This document shows positions 42,421 to 52,094 of a stretch of 64,000 bases of DNA, in pieces (positions within the stretch are counted from its first letter, which is position 1; every line of letters begins with the position of its first letter). Made by a program: the position numbers and the translations under genes. Location: contig CM076846.1 in the NCBI GenBank assembly GCA_039519185.1, forward strand, positions 125,368,182 to 125,432,181, given 5' to 3'. Source of the stretch: Astragalus membranaceus (taxonomy: Eukaryota; Streptophyta; Magnoliopsida; Fabales; Fabaceae). The notes under the pieces are model-generated. The model was given only the letters and a program-made list of their open reading frames with translations. It was not told where the DNA came from and did not search any database.

Positions 42421-43813
42421 GGAAAACACCAGAGCGGACGTCCTTTCCAAGCTCGCCAGCACAAAAATTCCAAGAAATCACCGATCGATTATCCAAGAAA
42501 CACTGAGCAAACCAAGCGTCCTACCCAATCCTAAGCCCGTCTTTCCTGTCTATGTAATTGAGGAAAGCAAAGGTTGGATCTCGCCTCTGGTGGAGTATAT
42601 CAAGTCGGGGAATGAGCCTCCTGACTCCCGCGAAGCCAAAATGTTGAGGAGGAGGGCCTCGTCTTTCTCCGTAATCGATGGAACGCTCTACAGGAGGAGT
42701 CTCTCCGCGCCACTACTAAAATGCATTGAAGGAGAGGAAACAGATTACGTTTTGGCCGAGATCCACGAGGGGATCTGCGGGCAACACCTTGGGGCTCGGT
42801 CTCTAGCCCAGAAGGCTTTAAGAGCAGGATATTTCTGGCCAACCATGGAGACCGACGCAAGAAACTATGTCAAGAAATGCAAGAAGTGTTAGATCCATGC
42901 CAAAGTACACATAGCACCTCCTGTCGAGCTCACCAGTCTCACCTCGCCATGGCCTTTCGCGTGGTGGGGGATCGACCTTCTGGGACCATTCCCAACCGCC
43001 CCCGGTCAGGTCAAATACCTAATAGTAGCGGTAGATTACTTCACCAAATGGATTGAGGCAGAGCCCTAAGCTATTATCAGCGCAAAGAACTGTATCAAAT
43101 TCTTCAAAAAGAATATAATGACCAGGTTCGGGATCCCCGAGGTAGTAGTCACCGACAACGGAACTCAGTTCACCGACAAGGGTTTCAGAAAGCTCATGAC
43201 CGACCTTCAAGTCAAACACCGGTTTACCTCGGTGGAGCACCCTCAAACTAATGGCCAGGCCGAAGCTGCAAACAAAGTACTCCTCAATGGACTAAGGAAG
43301 CGACTTGATGAAACCAAAGGCAAATGGTGTGAGGAGTTACCTTATGTGCTATGGGCTTACCGCACCACCCCCCAAAGTTCCACGGGGAAAACTCCTTTCC
43401 GGCTCTCATATGGGAGCGAGGCTGTAATCCCGGTCGAGATCGGAGAGTTAAGTTGGAGAACCCTCCATCCAAAGTCACCAGGAGACAACAATCAAGCGTT
43501 AAAAGAGAACCTCGACCTCATCGAGGAAGTGCAAGGCCAAGCCTCCCTTAAAGAGGCACTAGTCAAGCAAAGGGTAGCAACCCGGTATAACTCAAAAGTT
43601 ATCCCGAGGGACTTTGAAGTCGGTGATCTGGTTTTCCGAAGAGTCGATGTCGATTTAAAAAATGCCGCCCAAGGCAAGCTCACCCCAAATTGGGAAGGGC
43701 CATATCGAGTTATATCCAAGACTGGTAACGGCGTCTACGAGTTGGAGACACTGGTCGGGAAAACGATCCCAAGGACTTGGAACGCAACCAAATTAAAAAA
43801 GTACTACAGTTGA
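42421..43813 (+). pseudogene. Tat-lineage RNase H end and integrase, two nonsense codons
   Basis: Starts with the tail of an archaeal-type RNase H (ENTRADVLSKLAS), a spacer, then the HHCC finger (H in IHEGICGQHLG ... YVKKCKKC), a TAG at 42889-42891, the DDE core (GIDLLGPFPTAPG, VVVTDNGTQF, NGQAEAANK) with a TAA at about 43068, and a well-preserved C terminus to the stop at 43811-43813 (SKTGNGVYELETL ... LKKYYS). The longest clean part is 43118-43813. Integrase would catalyse strand transfer; the two stops inactivate this copy. Confidence 0.88.
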
Positions 43814-43827
43814 GTTACGCTTTGGAA

Positions 43828-44152
43828 GAAGAACGGTGTATACAGATTTTACCATTTCCTTTATATGAAAACCGGTGTATACCGATGTTACCATCTCCTT
43901 TATATGAAGAACGGTGTATACCGATTTTACCATTTCCTTTATATGAAAAGCGGTGTATACCGATGTTACCATCTCCTTTATATGAAGAACGGTGTATATC
44001 AATTTTACCATTTCCTTTATGTGAAAAGCGGTGTATACCGATGTGATCATATCCTTTATATGAAGAACGGTGTATATCGATTTTACCATTTCCTTTATGT
44101 GAAAAGCGGTGTATACCAATGCGATCATCTCCTTATATGAAGAACGGTCTTG
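43828..44152. repeat. 39-bp tandem repeat (78-bp higher-order unit), about 8 copies
   Basis: Starts at 43828, 43867, 43906 and on, each unit GAAGAACGGTGTATACCGAT followed by TTTACCATTTCCTTTATAT or a close variant. Alternate units differ consistently (GAAGAACGG against GAAAAGCGG), so the true period is 78 bp. It begins just after the integrase stop. Confidence 0.93.
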
Positions 44153-44167
44153 ACCTTTTCCACCGAC

Positions 44168-44480
44168 GTACTGGTTGGCCGAGGTTGCCACCAACCTAAG
44201 GGGCGAGTTCGATCTGGGCCGAGTCCCGGTAAACTGCTCCGAAGGCGATACACGTTATGTTCCAATATTCAAAGGAACGTACTGGTTGGCCGAGGTTGCC
44301 ACCACCCTAAAAGGCGAGTTCGATCTGGGCCGAGTCCCGGTAAACTGCCCCGAAGGCGACATACGATTCGCTCCAACATTCAAAGGAACGTACCAGTTGG
44401 CCAAGGTTGCCACTACCCTAAGGGGCGAGTTCGATCCGGGCCGAGTCCCGGTAAACTGCCCCGAAGGCGAATCAAAACAC
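44168..44480. repeat. 111-bp tandem repeat, about 2.8 copies
   Basis: GTACTGGTTGGCCGAGG recurs at 44168, 44279 and 44390 (the last with CCAGTTGGCC). The unit carries CGAGTTCGATCTGGGCCGAG. It follows the 39-bp array. Tandem repeats between pol and 3' LTR are typical of Tat elements. Confidence 0.92.
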
Positions 44481-44706
44481 AAGTGCACAAGTTTAACCAG
44501 CAGAACAAAGCACAACCAAGGTAGAGAAAACCGGCAATCCGGGCAAATAAACAAATATTACAGGCACCCCGGATACGGCCGGGCCCTCAAGTTCAGAAGG
44601 TTACAAAATATTACATAACTCCAGTTCCGACCGGAACCTGGGACTTCCCTCGCCACCGGTTCCGCCCGGAACTCAAAAATTATCCCTAAAAATCTGCCCA
44701 AGAGAA
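44481..44706. other. Spacer with GGAACC-type inverted words
   Basis: Untranslated stretch before the antisense ORF. TTCCGACCGGAACC and GTTCCGCCCGGAACT (44625-44675) are two neighbouring palindromes. Confidence 0.4.
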
Positions 44707-45660
44707 TCACTTCTGCTCACGGCGCGGATAAACGACTTCACGCTCCTCAGAGCTGGAGTTGACCTTAACAACACGCCCCCCATCCACAGTGTGATCCACA
44801 CTCAGAATCTCCTGGTCTAGTGCCAGAGAAGGGTGAATCACGGCGACCTGGGCAAGTGCCTTTTCAAAGCTCTCCGCAGCCACCTCAACAGCCAGATCGG
44901 CCACCTCGACCATTTCAAGCTCGGTGTCTCGGATCTTCTCGCGAGCCAGCCTAAGCTCCTCTTCCAGTTCAACGACCCGGAGCGAGGTATCCACGCTGGA
45001 CCCAACCGTGACCTGCCTGACTTTCCAAAGGCCGGCTTCAAGCTCGGAAATCGAGACCCTCAGCGAGGCAACCACCTCCACTGCATACCTCTCTTGGCTC
45101 TCGAGTTCAGAGATCCGGAGCTCAAACTCCTTGTTCAGATTCAGGGCAGAGTCCCTCTCCCTTTCTAGTTTATACCTCTCCGGCTGGAGTGCGGACAGAT
45201 CTCCCTGGGTCTTCGTTAGAGTCGAAGACAGGGACTCATATTTTCTCTGCAGCTCAGCCCAGAGCTCCCGTTCGACGTCCCTCTCCGCCAGGGCATCTGA
45301 AATTGTTGAAATAAGAAAGTTAAGAATGAGACTACCAAAAGCGAAATCAAGAAGTAATATGACCCTTCTATTTACCTTTAGCCTGGCTTTCAGCCTCCGC
45401 CCTTTGTAATTTGGAAACGTCGGCCAAATGCCGAAACAGCCTGGCGGCGGCCTCCACCGGATCAACCCGGGAATCTTCATGGTGCTTCTTCAAAAATTCG
45501 CCGTCTATCGAGATCCCGAAAGATCTCGAAGCTTTATGCTTCCCATGACGACCTTTCTTTGAAGCTCGAGGGCCCTGAGATGCGTCGACAAGGTCTTCCT
45601 GCGGCACAGGGCGCTGCCTTTTCCGATGTTGAAGGTCAGCCGTCCGATCCTCGGCGTAGG
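44707..45660 (-). CDS. Antisense ORF of the Tat element, two exons, 5'-truncated
   Basis: Coding on the strand opposite gag-pol. Exon 1 is open from the R2 border (45661) to 45376; the intron is 45375-45297 (79 bp, donor TAAAG|GTAAATAG, acceptor TTTCAG|ATGCC); exon 2 is 45296-44707. Splicing keeps frame (G+AT gives Asp). Exon 1 is basic (RASKKGRHGKHK) with DGEFLKKHHEDSRVDPVEAAARLF; exon 2 is a long coiled coil (RELWAELQRKYESLSSTL...) and an acidic tail ending RREQK. It resembles the C-terminal part of the plant 'putative gypsy type transposon' antisense proteins reported downstream of pol in Tat elements. Function unknown. The N-terminal domain is missing, cut by R2. Confidence 0.75.
45297..45375 (-). 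other. Intron in the antisense ORF (79 bp)
   Basis: GTAAATAG donor, TTTCAACAATTTCAG acceptor, A/T-rich inside; it removes an in-frame TAG and joins two compatible frames. No transcript evidence is available to me. Confidence 0.75.
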
Positions 45661-45661
45661 T

Positions 45662-46213
45662 TGTAACGCCCCAAAAATTTAATTATTTATTTAATTGAAT
45701 TGTTTGGGAATTTAATTGGTAGAAAAATAATAAAATAATAATAATGCTAGTATATGTGGGCCTATTGTTAGGGTTGGGAGTAGTAAAAAGAGAAGTGTTA
45801 GGGAGGCCCATGATGTAATTCGAATTAGCTAAGGAAAAGCCCACAAGATTAACTAAAGTATAAATAGGCATTATTTAGGGTTTTGCTCATTTAGAAGGAA
45901 CAAAAATAAGAATTGGAGAGAAGAGAAGGGAGAGGACGACGTAAAGGAGGAGAGGGAGCTAGGGCAAGCCAAAGACTTCGAATTCTTCTAAGGCTAAGGT
46001 AAGGGTGGGGTTCTATCTCTATAATTGGGTGTATGAATGGCTCTATGTAGGAAGGTTATGGAACCGTAGGTGTTATTAAGTTTAGAAAACCCTAGTTGTA
46101 GGTATTTGCATTCTAAATGTTGATGTTGAATCTGATTGATGAGGTTTGTCACCTATTGATGATGTGTGCATATGGTTGTTGATGTTTGAGAATCCAAAAA
46201 TCTGTCCTGGGCG
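45662..46213 (+). repeat. R2: second copy of the LTR-like sequence, truncated
   Basis: Nearly base-for-base copy of 40792-41343, starting TGTAACGCCCC and stopping at CTGTCCTGGGCG, exactly where R1 enters its GGCGCC array. At 46214 it is joined directly to an exon of the CACTA transposase. It cuts the Tat antisense ORF on one side and the CACTA element on the other, without visible TSD. Confidence 0.85.
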
Positions 46214-47682
46214 GTAGAAGACAAAAGACAGACAAAGCTAAATGATGTCTAGGCCATTCAGTATCCATTTCATTTCGGCTGTTTCCAGGAGCAAACTCAT
46301 TCTTGAAATAATAAGAACAAAAATGTGTTGTTTCACGGTGTAAGTAAGAAGAACATATCGATCCTTCAACTCTAGCTTTGTTTTTCACCGATCTTTTTGA
46401 ATCACCCATGAACCTAGAGAAAATGATATTAATTAACATAATAATCATATATTTTAAACTTGTTTCTTATATGGTGTGAAAATTAACCGACCTTTCAAAC
46501 GGATACATCCATCTGTATTGGACAGGTCCGCCAAGTTTAGCTTCATATGCGAGATGCACCGGTAGATGCTCCATAGAATCAAAGAAACCAGGCGGAAATA
46601 CTCTCTCAAACTTGCATAAGATAAGTGGGATGTCTTGTTCCATTTTTGAAAGATAATCAGCTTTTAGCGTTGCAGAACACAAATTCTTAAAGTATTGACT
46701 TATTTCAATGAGCGGGTTCGAAACGTGTGTTGGCAACGAACTAAAAGTGATAGGAAGTAAGCACTCCATGAATACATGACAATCATGACTCTTCATCCCA
46801 TGCAACCTCCCATTTTCCACTTCCGCACATCTAGATAAATTGGAAGAATAATCATCTGGCATTTTCAACTCTTTTATCCACTGATAAACCGCTTTCGCTT
46901 GTTCGGTAGATAAAGTATAATTGGATTTGGGTTTCAGAGTCCTAGTACCTTGCTCAACCAAAAACAAATCCTTTCGTCTACAGTAATGATCTATTTCCTT
47001 CCTAGCTTTCTCATTGTCTTTCGTTTTGCCTTTCACGTTCATGACAGTGTTAAATATGTTGTCAAAAAAAATTCTTCTCTATATGCATGACATCGAGATT
47101 GTGTCTCAATAGATTATCTTTCCAATAGGGAAGTTCCCAAAAAATATTTTTTTTTGTCCAATTGTGCCATTGTCCATAGCCATCTGGACGAGAAACAACA
47201 CCCGCTACGACTTCCACAGGATGGATATCCCTAACACTATTCCAAACTTCCTCTGGTATCAACTTACGAGGAGGTCCAGCTGTTTCAACATTTCCCTTGA
47301 TGAACGCATATTTCTGCTTTCTAAATGGGTGATCCATAGGTAAGAACCTACGGTGCGAGTCAAACCATGAAGTTTTTCCTCCGTATTTAAGACTAAAAGC
47401 CTTTGTGTCAACCATGCAAATCGGACACGCCATCTTACCATGTGTCCCCCATCCAGACAACATTCCATATGCAGGGAAGTCATTAATGGTCCACATCAAA
47501 GCCGCCCTCATCACAAAATTTTGTTTGCGAGCTGCATCATAAGTTAAAACACCATTCCACAACCTTTTTAGGTCATCAATCAAAGGTTGCAAATATATGT
47601 CAATACCAGTTGTTGGATTTCTTGGTCCGGGAATAATAGAATTTAAAAACATGTATGGTTTAGACATACACATTTCTAGAGG
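46214..47682 (-). pseudogene. Outer CACTA transposase, C-terminal half
   Basis: Continues from the other side of the insertion with EMCMSKPYMFLNSIIPGP ... RAALMWTINDFPAYGMLSGWGTHGKMACPIC (Transposase_21/TNP2 family) to LDVMHIEKNFF, where an extra T in a T-run (about 47066) shifts frame. 47042-46467 carries on (KGKTKDNEKARKEID ... LPITFSSLPTHVSNPL ... LPVHLAYEAKLGGPVQYRWMYPFER). A further exon 46414-46214 (FMGDSKRSVKNKARVEGSI, DUF4218-like) is cut by R2. The flanking intron is 46415-46480 or thereabouts. Frameshift, insertion and truncation make it non-functional. Confidence 0.85.
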
Positions 47683-47685
47683 AAG
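47683..47685. repeat. Inner CACTA TSD, left (AAG)
   Basis: AAG precedes CACTAGTGCAAAA and is repeated after the opposite terminus (54436-54438). Three-base TSDs are diagnostic of CACTA elements. Confidence 0.9.
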
Positions 47686-47699
47686 CACTAGTGCAAAAA

Positions 47700-48112
47700 A
47701 GGGATTTAAAGTCAGGCGAAAAGGGGATTTAAAGTCAGGCGCCTGCTTGACTTTTATTAAGTCGACTTTGTATGTCAGGAATTTTAAAGTCAAGCGATAG
47801 CCTGACTTCGTAAGTCTGATTTAAAGTCAAGCATTTATTCCGCCTAACTTCGTAAGTCAGTTTTAAAGTCAAGCATTTATTTCGCCTGACTTCGTAAGTC
47901 TGTTTTAAAGTCAAGCAATTATTATTGCCTGACTTCGTAAGTATGATTTAAAGTCAAGCATTTATTGTTGCCTGACTTCGTAAGTATGATTTAAAGTCAA
48001 GCATTTATTGTTGCCTGACTTCGTAAGTATGATTTAAAGTCAAGCATTTTTTCTTGCCTGACTTCGTAAGTATGATTTAAAGTCAAGCATTATTGCGCCT
48101 GACTTTAAAAGT
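47700..48112. repeat. Left subterminal repeats of inner CACTA, about 43-bp period
   Basis: CCTGACTTCGTAAG recurs at 47801, 47843, 47885, 47928, 47971, 48014 and 48057, with a last variant near 48098; each unit also holds TTTAAAGTCAAGCATTTATT. The paired AAAGTCAAGC and GCCTGACTT words are inverted copies of one motif, as expected for transposase-binding sites near CACTA ends. The right end has the same motif at 54130-54420. Confidence 0.92.
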
Positions 48113-48178
48113 TTTTTTTTTTCAAATTTTGGTTTAATCTATACACCCTGGTTATACAAATTTTTCGTTAAAAAGAAG

Positions 48179-48250
48179 CGACTCCACTGGGGATCGAACC
48201 CAGATCTCTGGTCCCGTAGACCAGTGCCTTATCCATTGGGCCATGGAGTC
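48179..48250 (-). tRNA. tRNA-Arg (anticodon ACG), inside the inner CACTA
   Basis: 72 nt on minus from GACTCCATGG to the discriminator G. Acceptor stem GACTCCA/TGGAGTC; D arm GCC...GGC with AATGGATAA loop; anticodon stem CTGGT/ACCAG with loop CTACGGG (ACG at 34-36); T arm CTGGG-TTCGATC-CCCAG. A and B boxes are intact (TGGCCCAATGG, GGTTCGATCC) and a TTTTT terminator begins about five bases downstream. No intron; CCA not encoded. From memory, usual plant copies have CTACGAA in the loop and a one-base-longer variable loop, so this copy has a few unusual bases but looks transcribable. Confidence 0.9.
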
Positions 48251-48570
48251 ATATATCAGTGCTTAGGTCATAAATAATACTCGCAGTAAAACAACCATAA
48301 ATAATACCCACCTTCTACGGTGAAGAATTTCCTAGAACCAATTTACCGCTAATCTAAATATCATGAAATTATAACATACTCATTATGAACTGCTTATACC
48401 CTAGACAATAGACTGAACAAACAGAATCAAACAGATGTATTTTACTAAGCTGTACAGTAACTTCTGTTTGATTGTCAATAGCCTCTCTAATTTTTATCAA
48501 TTGCTATATATGAACCAAGGCCTTTGGATACTCATTAACTTTCATCGTAATGATACAATAACTTAAATAA
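48251..48570. other. No recognisable feature
   Basis: A/T-rich sequence between the tRNA gene and the phototropin fragment, probably captured intron sequence downstream of the LOV2 exon. Confidence 0.4.
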
Positions 48571-48577
48571 TATATAC

Positions 48578-48950
48578 CTGCAATTTCTTCCCAAGATTTC
48601 TTCACGACTATACTCTGTAAGCTCTAAGAAACTATCCGATGCAAAGATCTGAAAAAACAAATCAAAATTTTACCTAAATCCCATAAACATTTATGGTACA
48701 AAACAATGGAAAGTATATAAAAAAGCTGGAAACTTACATGGGGTTATCAGGCAACCTAGGATCAGTAATGACAAAGTTCTTCTCAATACGTTCAAGTGTG
48801 GTAGCAAGATCAAAACCCTTTCTCTTTTCCCTCTTTTGTGTTTTGTCATCAAAACTATCAGGCCTATCATCATCATCCAACTCAGAACTGTCCTCAAAAA
48901 CTTGTTCATCAGTGAAGCTTCCATAGCTGGACTGACTTTTCCTGATGATC
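48578..48950 (-). pseudogene. Captured phototropin fragment (LOV1-LOV2 linker and start of LOV2)
   Basis: Two exons on minus. 48950-48738 (acceptor TTCAG|GATC, donor CCCAT|GTAAGT) encodes RKSQSSYGSFTDEQ ... KGFDLATTLERIEKNFVITD, PRLPDNP. 48648-48578 (acceptor TTTTCAG|ATCTTT, donor TGCAG|GTATAT) encodes IFASDSFLELTEYSREEILG and RNCR. This is the N-terminal part of LOV2 of the blue-light receptor kinase phototropin, including the flavin-binding cysteine of the RNC motif. The intron between them (48649-48737) is retained. Exon 1 seems one base short at its donor, so direct joining shifts frame. No kinase domain is present, so this is a fragment and not a receptor gene. Confidence 0.85.
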
Positions 48951-49815
48951 CTGAAGCATAATATATCGAAATTAGAAACAAAATCTTAAAGAATTAATAA
49001 GACCATCTCTTATTCATTGCATATATAAGACCATGACAATAGTAGGCTATCAGACAACAAGAAAATTCGAAATATGTATGCTATTAGGGTAAAAAATTAA
49101 TAAGACCATGACAATATAAGATACACGCAGACATACAACTGCAATGAATGGGGGGATATCCTTATATTCAAAAACGGCAAGTCAGCATCTAGCAGTGTGA
49201 GTACAAGACATGTAAGAACATGTAATTTACACAAACATAAATTTTGAGACTAGAGAAAGAATACACATCACATGATGATGTCCCAAATAGGGCTTTTCTG
49301 TACTGTGAAGCAGTAAAACATTATCCATAACCATCTTAACAAGGGGTGACAAAGATTATAGAAAGAACATTATTACTACTCGGGCTATTCATGAGTACAC
49401 TGCAACTCATTAAGAACATTACATAACTTGCAATATTTCATGCCTGTCTAGTGTCTAGAGACTTACTATATTATTGATAAACAAAAGAGAATCTGAAATA
49501 TCTAATCAGCAGTTCGGCTCATACAGAAAACATGAATTACTAAACACTGCAAATTTAAAATAGACTAAACCAATGATAAGAGTTCATGCAAATACTGTGC
49601 AGTGATTGAAATGAATGATTCTAAAGTCTAAACAACCTAGATGTATCAAAGAAGTTTAAAACTAGCAGGGCCAACCAAAGTCAACCACTCACCGGAAAAA
49701 GAAAAGGCAAGGATGGAAATAAGTTCAGCAAAAAAGTTCTAGTTTCTCTATATAACAAAACAATTTTCTAAGTGGTCTTCACAGTTCTTGCAAGTGTATA
49801 GTATAGCAAAGGAAT
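48951..49815. other. No gene recognised; probable captured intron DNA
   Basis: A/T-rich, no coding sense found on either strand between the phototropin and Alfin-like pieces. Confidence 0.4.
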
Positions 49816-49821
49816 TCTTAC

Positions 49822-50050
49822 CTTTCATTCTTGCCAAATCCAAAGCGGGCACCAAAATAAAAAGAAACAGCAAGAAGCCATGAGTCACTGTGAACTGCAA
49901 CCAGTGATAACCAGTCCTTCTCTTGCATGCCATCCCTAGCAAAGTTTATACCTAATGCTGGCTCAGGAAGTTCAGGAGGCACTTCCTCAACAGGCAAATT
50001 CACTTCCCGTGTTTCATTTGGAAATCCATATAGACACAAATTCTCCTTCT
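49822..50050 (-). pseudogene. Captured Alfin-like (PHD-finger protein) exon
   Basis: A single 229-bp exon on minus with acceptor TTGTAG|AGAAGG and donor GAAAG|GTAAGA. It encodes EKENLCLYGFPNETREVNLP, VEEVPPELPEPALGINFARD, GMQEKDWLSLVAVHSDSWLL and a continuation to FGFGKNER. This is the N-terminal Alfin domain of the plant Alfin1-like nuclear proteins, which read H3K4 methylation through a C-terminal PHD finger. The PHD finger and the other exons are absent. The exon frame is fully open, so capture is fairly recent or the frame is under little decay. Confidence 0.87.
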
Positions 50051-50395
50051 CTACAATGACAACAATATAATGTTAACGAATAAAAACACTTCAAAATAAA
50101 CACTTAGTCTGGGTTCTTCCTTTTTGGGAGATTATGGACGCAAATTATGTAAGCTACTACAATAACCATTCAAATATTTCTAATTTGAATAAAAATTTAC
50201 AGTGACATAGTTAGTTTACTTATAAAGGATAAATTTGCAAACAAGCATGCATGTAAGTGAGAGTTCTGAATGATGAGAATGCAAGCATCGAAAACCAGAA
50301 AACAACAAATGACTCCCACAAATGGAGAAGTTTACTTTAAGTTCAGATTAAAGATTATAATGAGTACATAAATGTAAGCAAAAAAAACTAGTACA
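50051..50395. other. No recognisable feature
   Basis: Upstream intron-like sequence of the Alfin-like exon. Confidence 0.35.
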
Positions 50396-50399
50396 ATTT

Positions 50400-50437
50400 C
50401 CATAGACCAGCGCCTTATCCAATGAGGCCAATGTGAG
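50400..50437 (-). pseudogene. 5' half of a tRNA-Arg-like gene
   Basis: The minus strand reads ACATTGGCCTCATTGGATAA then GGCGCTGGTCTATG. It matches the D arm and 5' anticodon arm of the nearby tRNA-Arg (GCCCAATGGATAAGGC, CTGGTCTACG) with a few changes. No T arm or B box follows. It is either a tRNA relic or the head of a SINE. Confidence 0.6.
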
Positions 50438-50723
50438 TATTGTAAGCCACACCAAAAGTTAACATTATCTATCATTGAAAGTGTTTCTTAGCACTTCCCA
50501 AGATCCCCATATCTAACTTTGCAAGGCTCTTTTACTTGCTTCAAATCATTGAACAATCCAGATGATATAAAGAAGAGAAGGAACCGGTTGAAGAGTATAT
50601 TTAATAATCAAACAGAATTCTGTTCCTTATTCCTTATAACACTACCTGAGTGCATATATGTTGAGAAATTTCTTAGTAAAAAGATAAATGAAAATGTGAT
50701 CAAATAACTAGAAAAACACATAC

Positions 50724-51785
50724 CTGTGTCCCAAATAGTAAGCTTCAATGTTTTACCACCAATTGTGAAAAGCTTGATCTTGAAATCCACTCCTGTCAAG
50801 GATTTAAGGTGACCAACAGGCAACAACTCAGCATGTAACAGTAATACAACCATATAAAGAATATTACTGTACAAAAATTCCTTTGACCAAAATGCACCAA
50901 TTCATGTAGGAAATGAAAACTTCAAAATTCTGATAAACTATTACTAGCCCCCCAATGTAACAGAGAGATAAAAAAATATAGGAACGAAGAAAATCCAAGA
51001 TCTAGAGAATAGATATCACCTCATTAGACAAACACAACATTTCACAGTATGTAGTGGATAAATTGATCAAAATTTCATTCAAGATACTGATAATGAATTT
51101 TAATTTAAAAACAAAAAACAATCTTAAAAAACATTTACAGGATGATTATAGGGAAATTTCAATGAATCTAACAATGAACACAAAAAAGACTATTAAGCAT
51201 TTGTTCAGTTTGTAAGTACTTTCTGAAGGAATGCAATGACTGTATGAGATGAGACATTTCCTATGTAGAATAGTTCAGATTGAACATACCAACATATTTC
51301 AATTTTCTCAAATTATCGGTGTCACGTCATGTTTCATAGGACACTTCACAAAAACTTTTCTACACACAGACTTTTTTTTGTTTAATGAAAGCCTTAACAA
51401 TAAATATGTTGGTTGAACTTGCAAGAAAACAAGAAGGTGGCAAGAAAGTATGCTTGCTATCAAAAGCAGCAAATATATGTATATCACCCTATGCATCAAG
51501 GACAACTATACCATTCTCAAAATGAGTTAAAATGAACCCAGAAATTAATATATGTATATCACCCTATGCTACAGGCAACTATACCATTCTTGCTTCTCCA
51601 TCACATGACAGCCAAGAATATAGAAAACTATAAAAGTGAAAGAAATAAAAAGAAAGAAAAGAGGAATACCAATAGTAGGGGAGAGATCATGGTTTGATTT
51701 GGAGTTGGAGATGAAGGTGAGAAGAAGACTACTCTTGCCAACTCCAGAATCTCCTATCAACAAAACCTTAAGAACATCAATAAAC
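50724..51785 (-). pseudogene. Captured Rab GTPase (RABC/Rab18-like) exons 1-2 with intron
   Basis: Exon 1 on minus ends at 51670 (donor ATTG|GTATTC) and encodes KVLLIGDSGVGKSSLLLTF, then ISNSKSNHDLSPTIG: the P-loop GDSGVGKSS and the switch I threonine in SPTIG. Exon 2, 50792-50724 (acceptor TGACAG|GAGTGG, donor CACAG|GTATGT), encodes VDFKIKLFTIGGKTLKLTIW then DT, the beginning of the WDTAGQ switch II motif. Rab GTPases direct vesicle traffic; the sequence is closest in my judgement to plant RABC. The 876-bp intron is kept. Everything after switch II is absent, so no functional GTPase can be made. The true start Met is not visible; the first residues before KVLL look unrelated. Confidence 0.85.
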
Positions 51786-51837
51786 TTATAATATCAAAGT
51801 TAACTATTCACTAGAACAAAGTTCTAGAGTCGCTTAC

Positions 51838-51911
51838 CAAAAAGCTGAACCAGTCCCAGCTCCAAAATCTAGCACCCTAGCAGGGGAGAAACCGGGAAGC
51901 CTTCTACGAAC
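51838..51911 (-). pseudogene. Captured Rsm22/METTL17-like methyltransferase exon
   Basis: A 74-bp exon on minus with acceptor TTTAG|GTTCG and donor TTTTG|GTAAGC. It encodes VRRRLPGFSPARVLDFGAGT then GSAF(W): the SAM-binding motif I (VLDFGAGTGSAFW) of the mitochondrial small-subunit Rsm22-type methyltransferase-like proteins. The frame is open and both splice sites look good. Only this exon is present. Confidence 0.72.
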
Positions 51912-52094
51912 CTAAAAACACAAATAAAGCGTTCCATAGAGTTAAAAGTGAAAATAAGTAAAAAGTTACATGGAACACACCATAAGGAAACTGAATCCTA
52001 CAGTAGCCAATTTTGTGGGTCGTGAGGGAGAGGAAAGGGAGCGGATATAAAAACCCAACACACGCCTGACTTTAAATCCTAAGTATATACTTAC

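Larger units (their letters stand above)
38532..45661 (+). mobile_element. Tat-lineage (non-Ogre) Ty3/gypsy element, internally deleted and 3' truncated
   Basis: 5' LTR, PBS, gag, protease start, then an alien insertion with loss of RT/RNase H, then integrase, two tandem arrays and an antisense ORF. The gag (YDGTTDPDRHLDYF), the DQGSS protease and an antisense coiled-coil ORF after pol fit Retand-like Tat elements. The 3' LTR is missing because a second copy of the alien sequence cuts the element at 45662. Confidence 0.85.

Noticed and set aside
40792..46213. R1 and R2 as the two LTRs of one element containing the integrase and antisense ORF
   Set aside because: The sequence between them continues the same Tat element type that lies left of R1, there is no PBS after R1 or PPT before R2, and no TSD; R2 is also truncated.
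47790..48112. CRISPR-like regular array
   Set aside because: The units are continuous tandem repeats of about 43 bp without variable spacers, at a CACTA end in plant DNA; they are subterminal repeats.
48578..51911. Ordinary host genes (phototropin, Alfin-like, Rab)
   Set aside because: Each is represented by one or two exons only, from different genes, all between CACTA ends; they are captured fragments.
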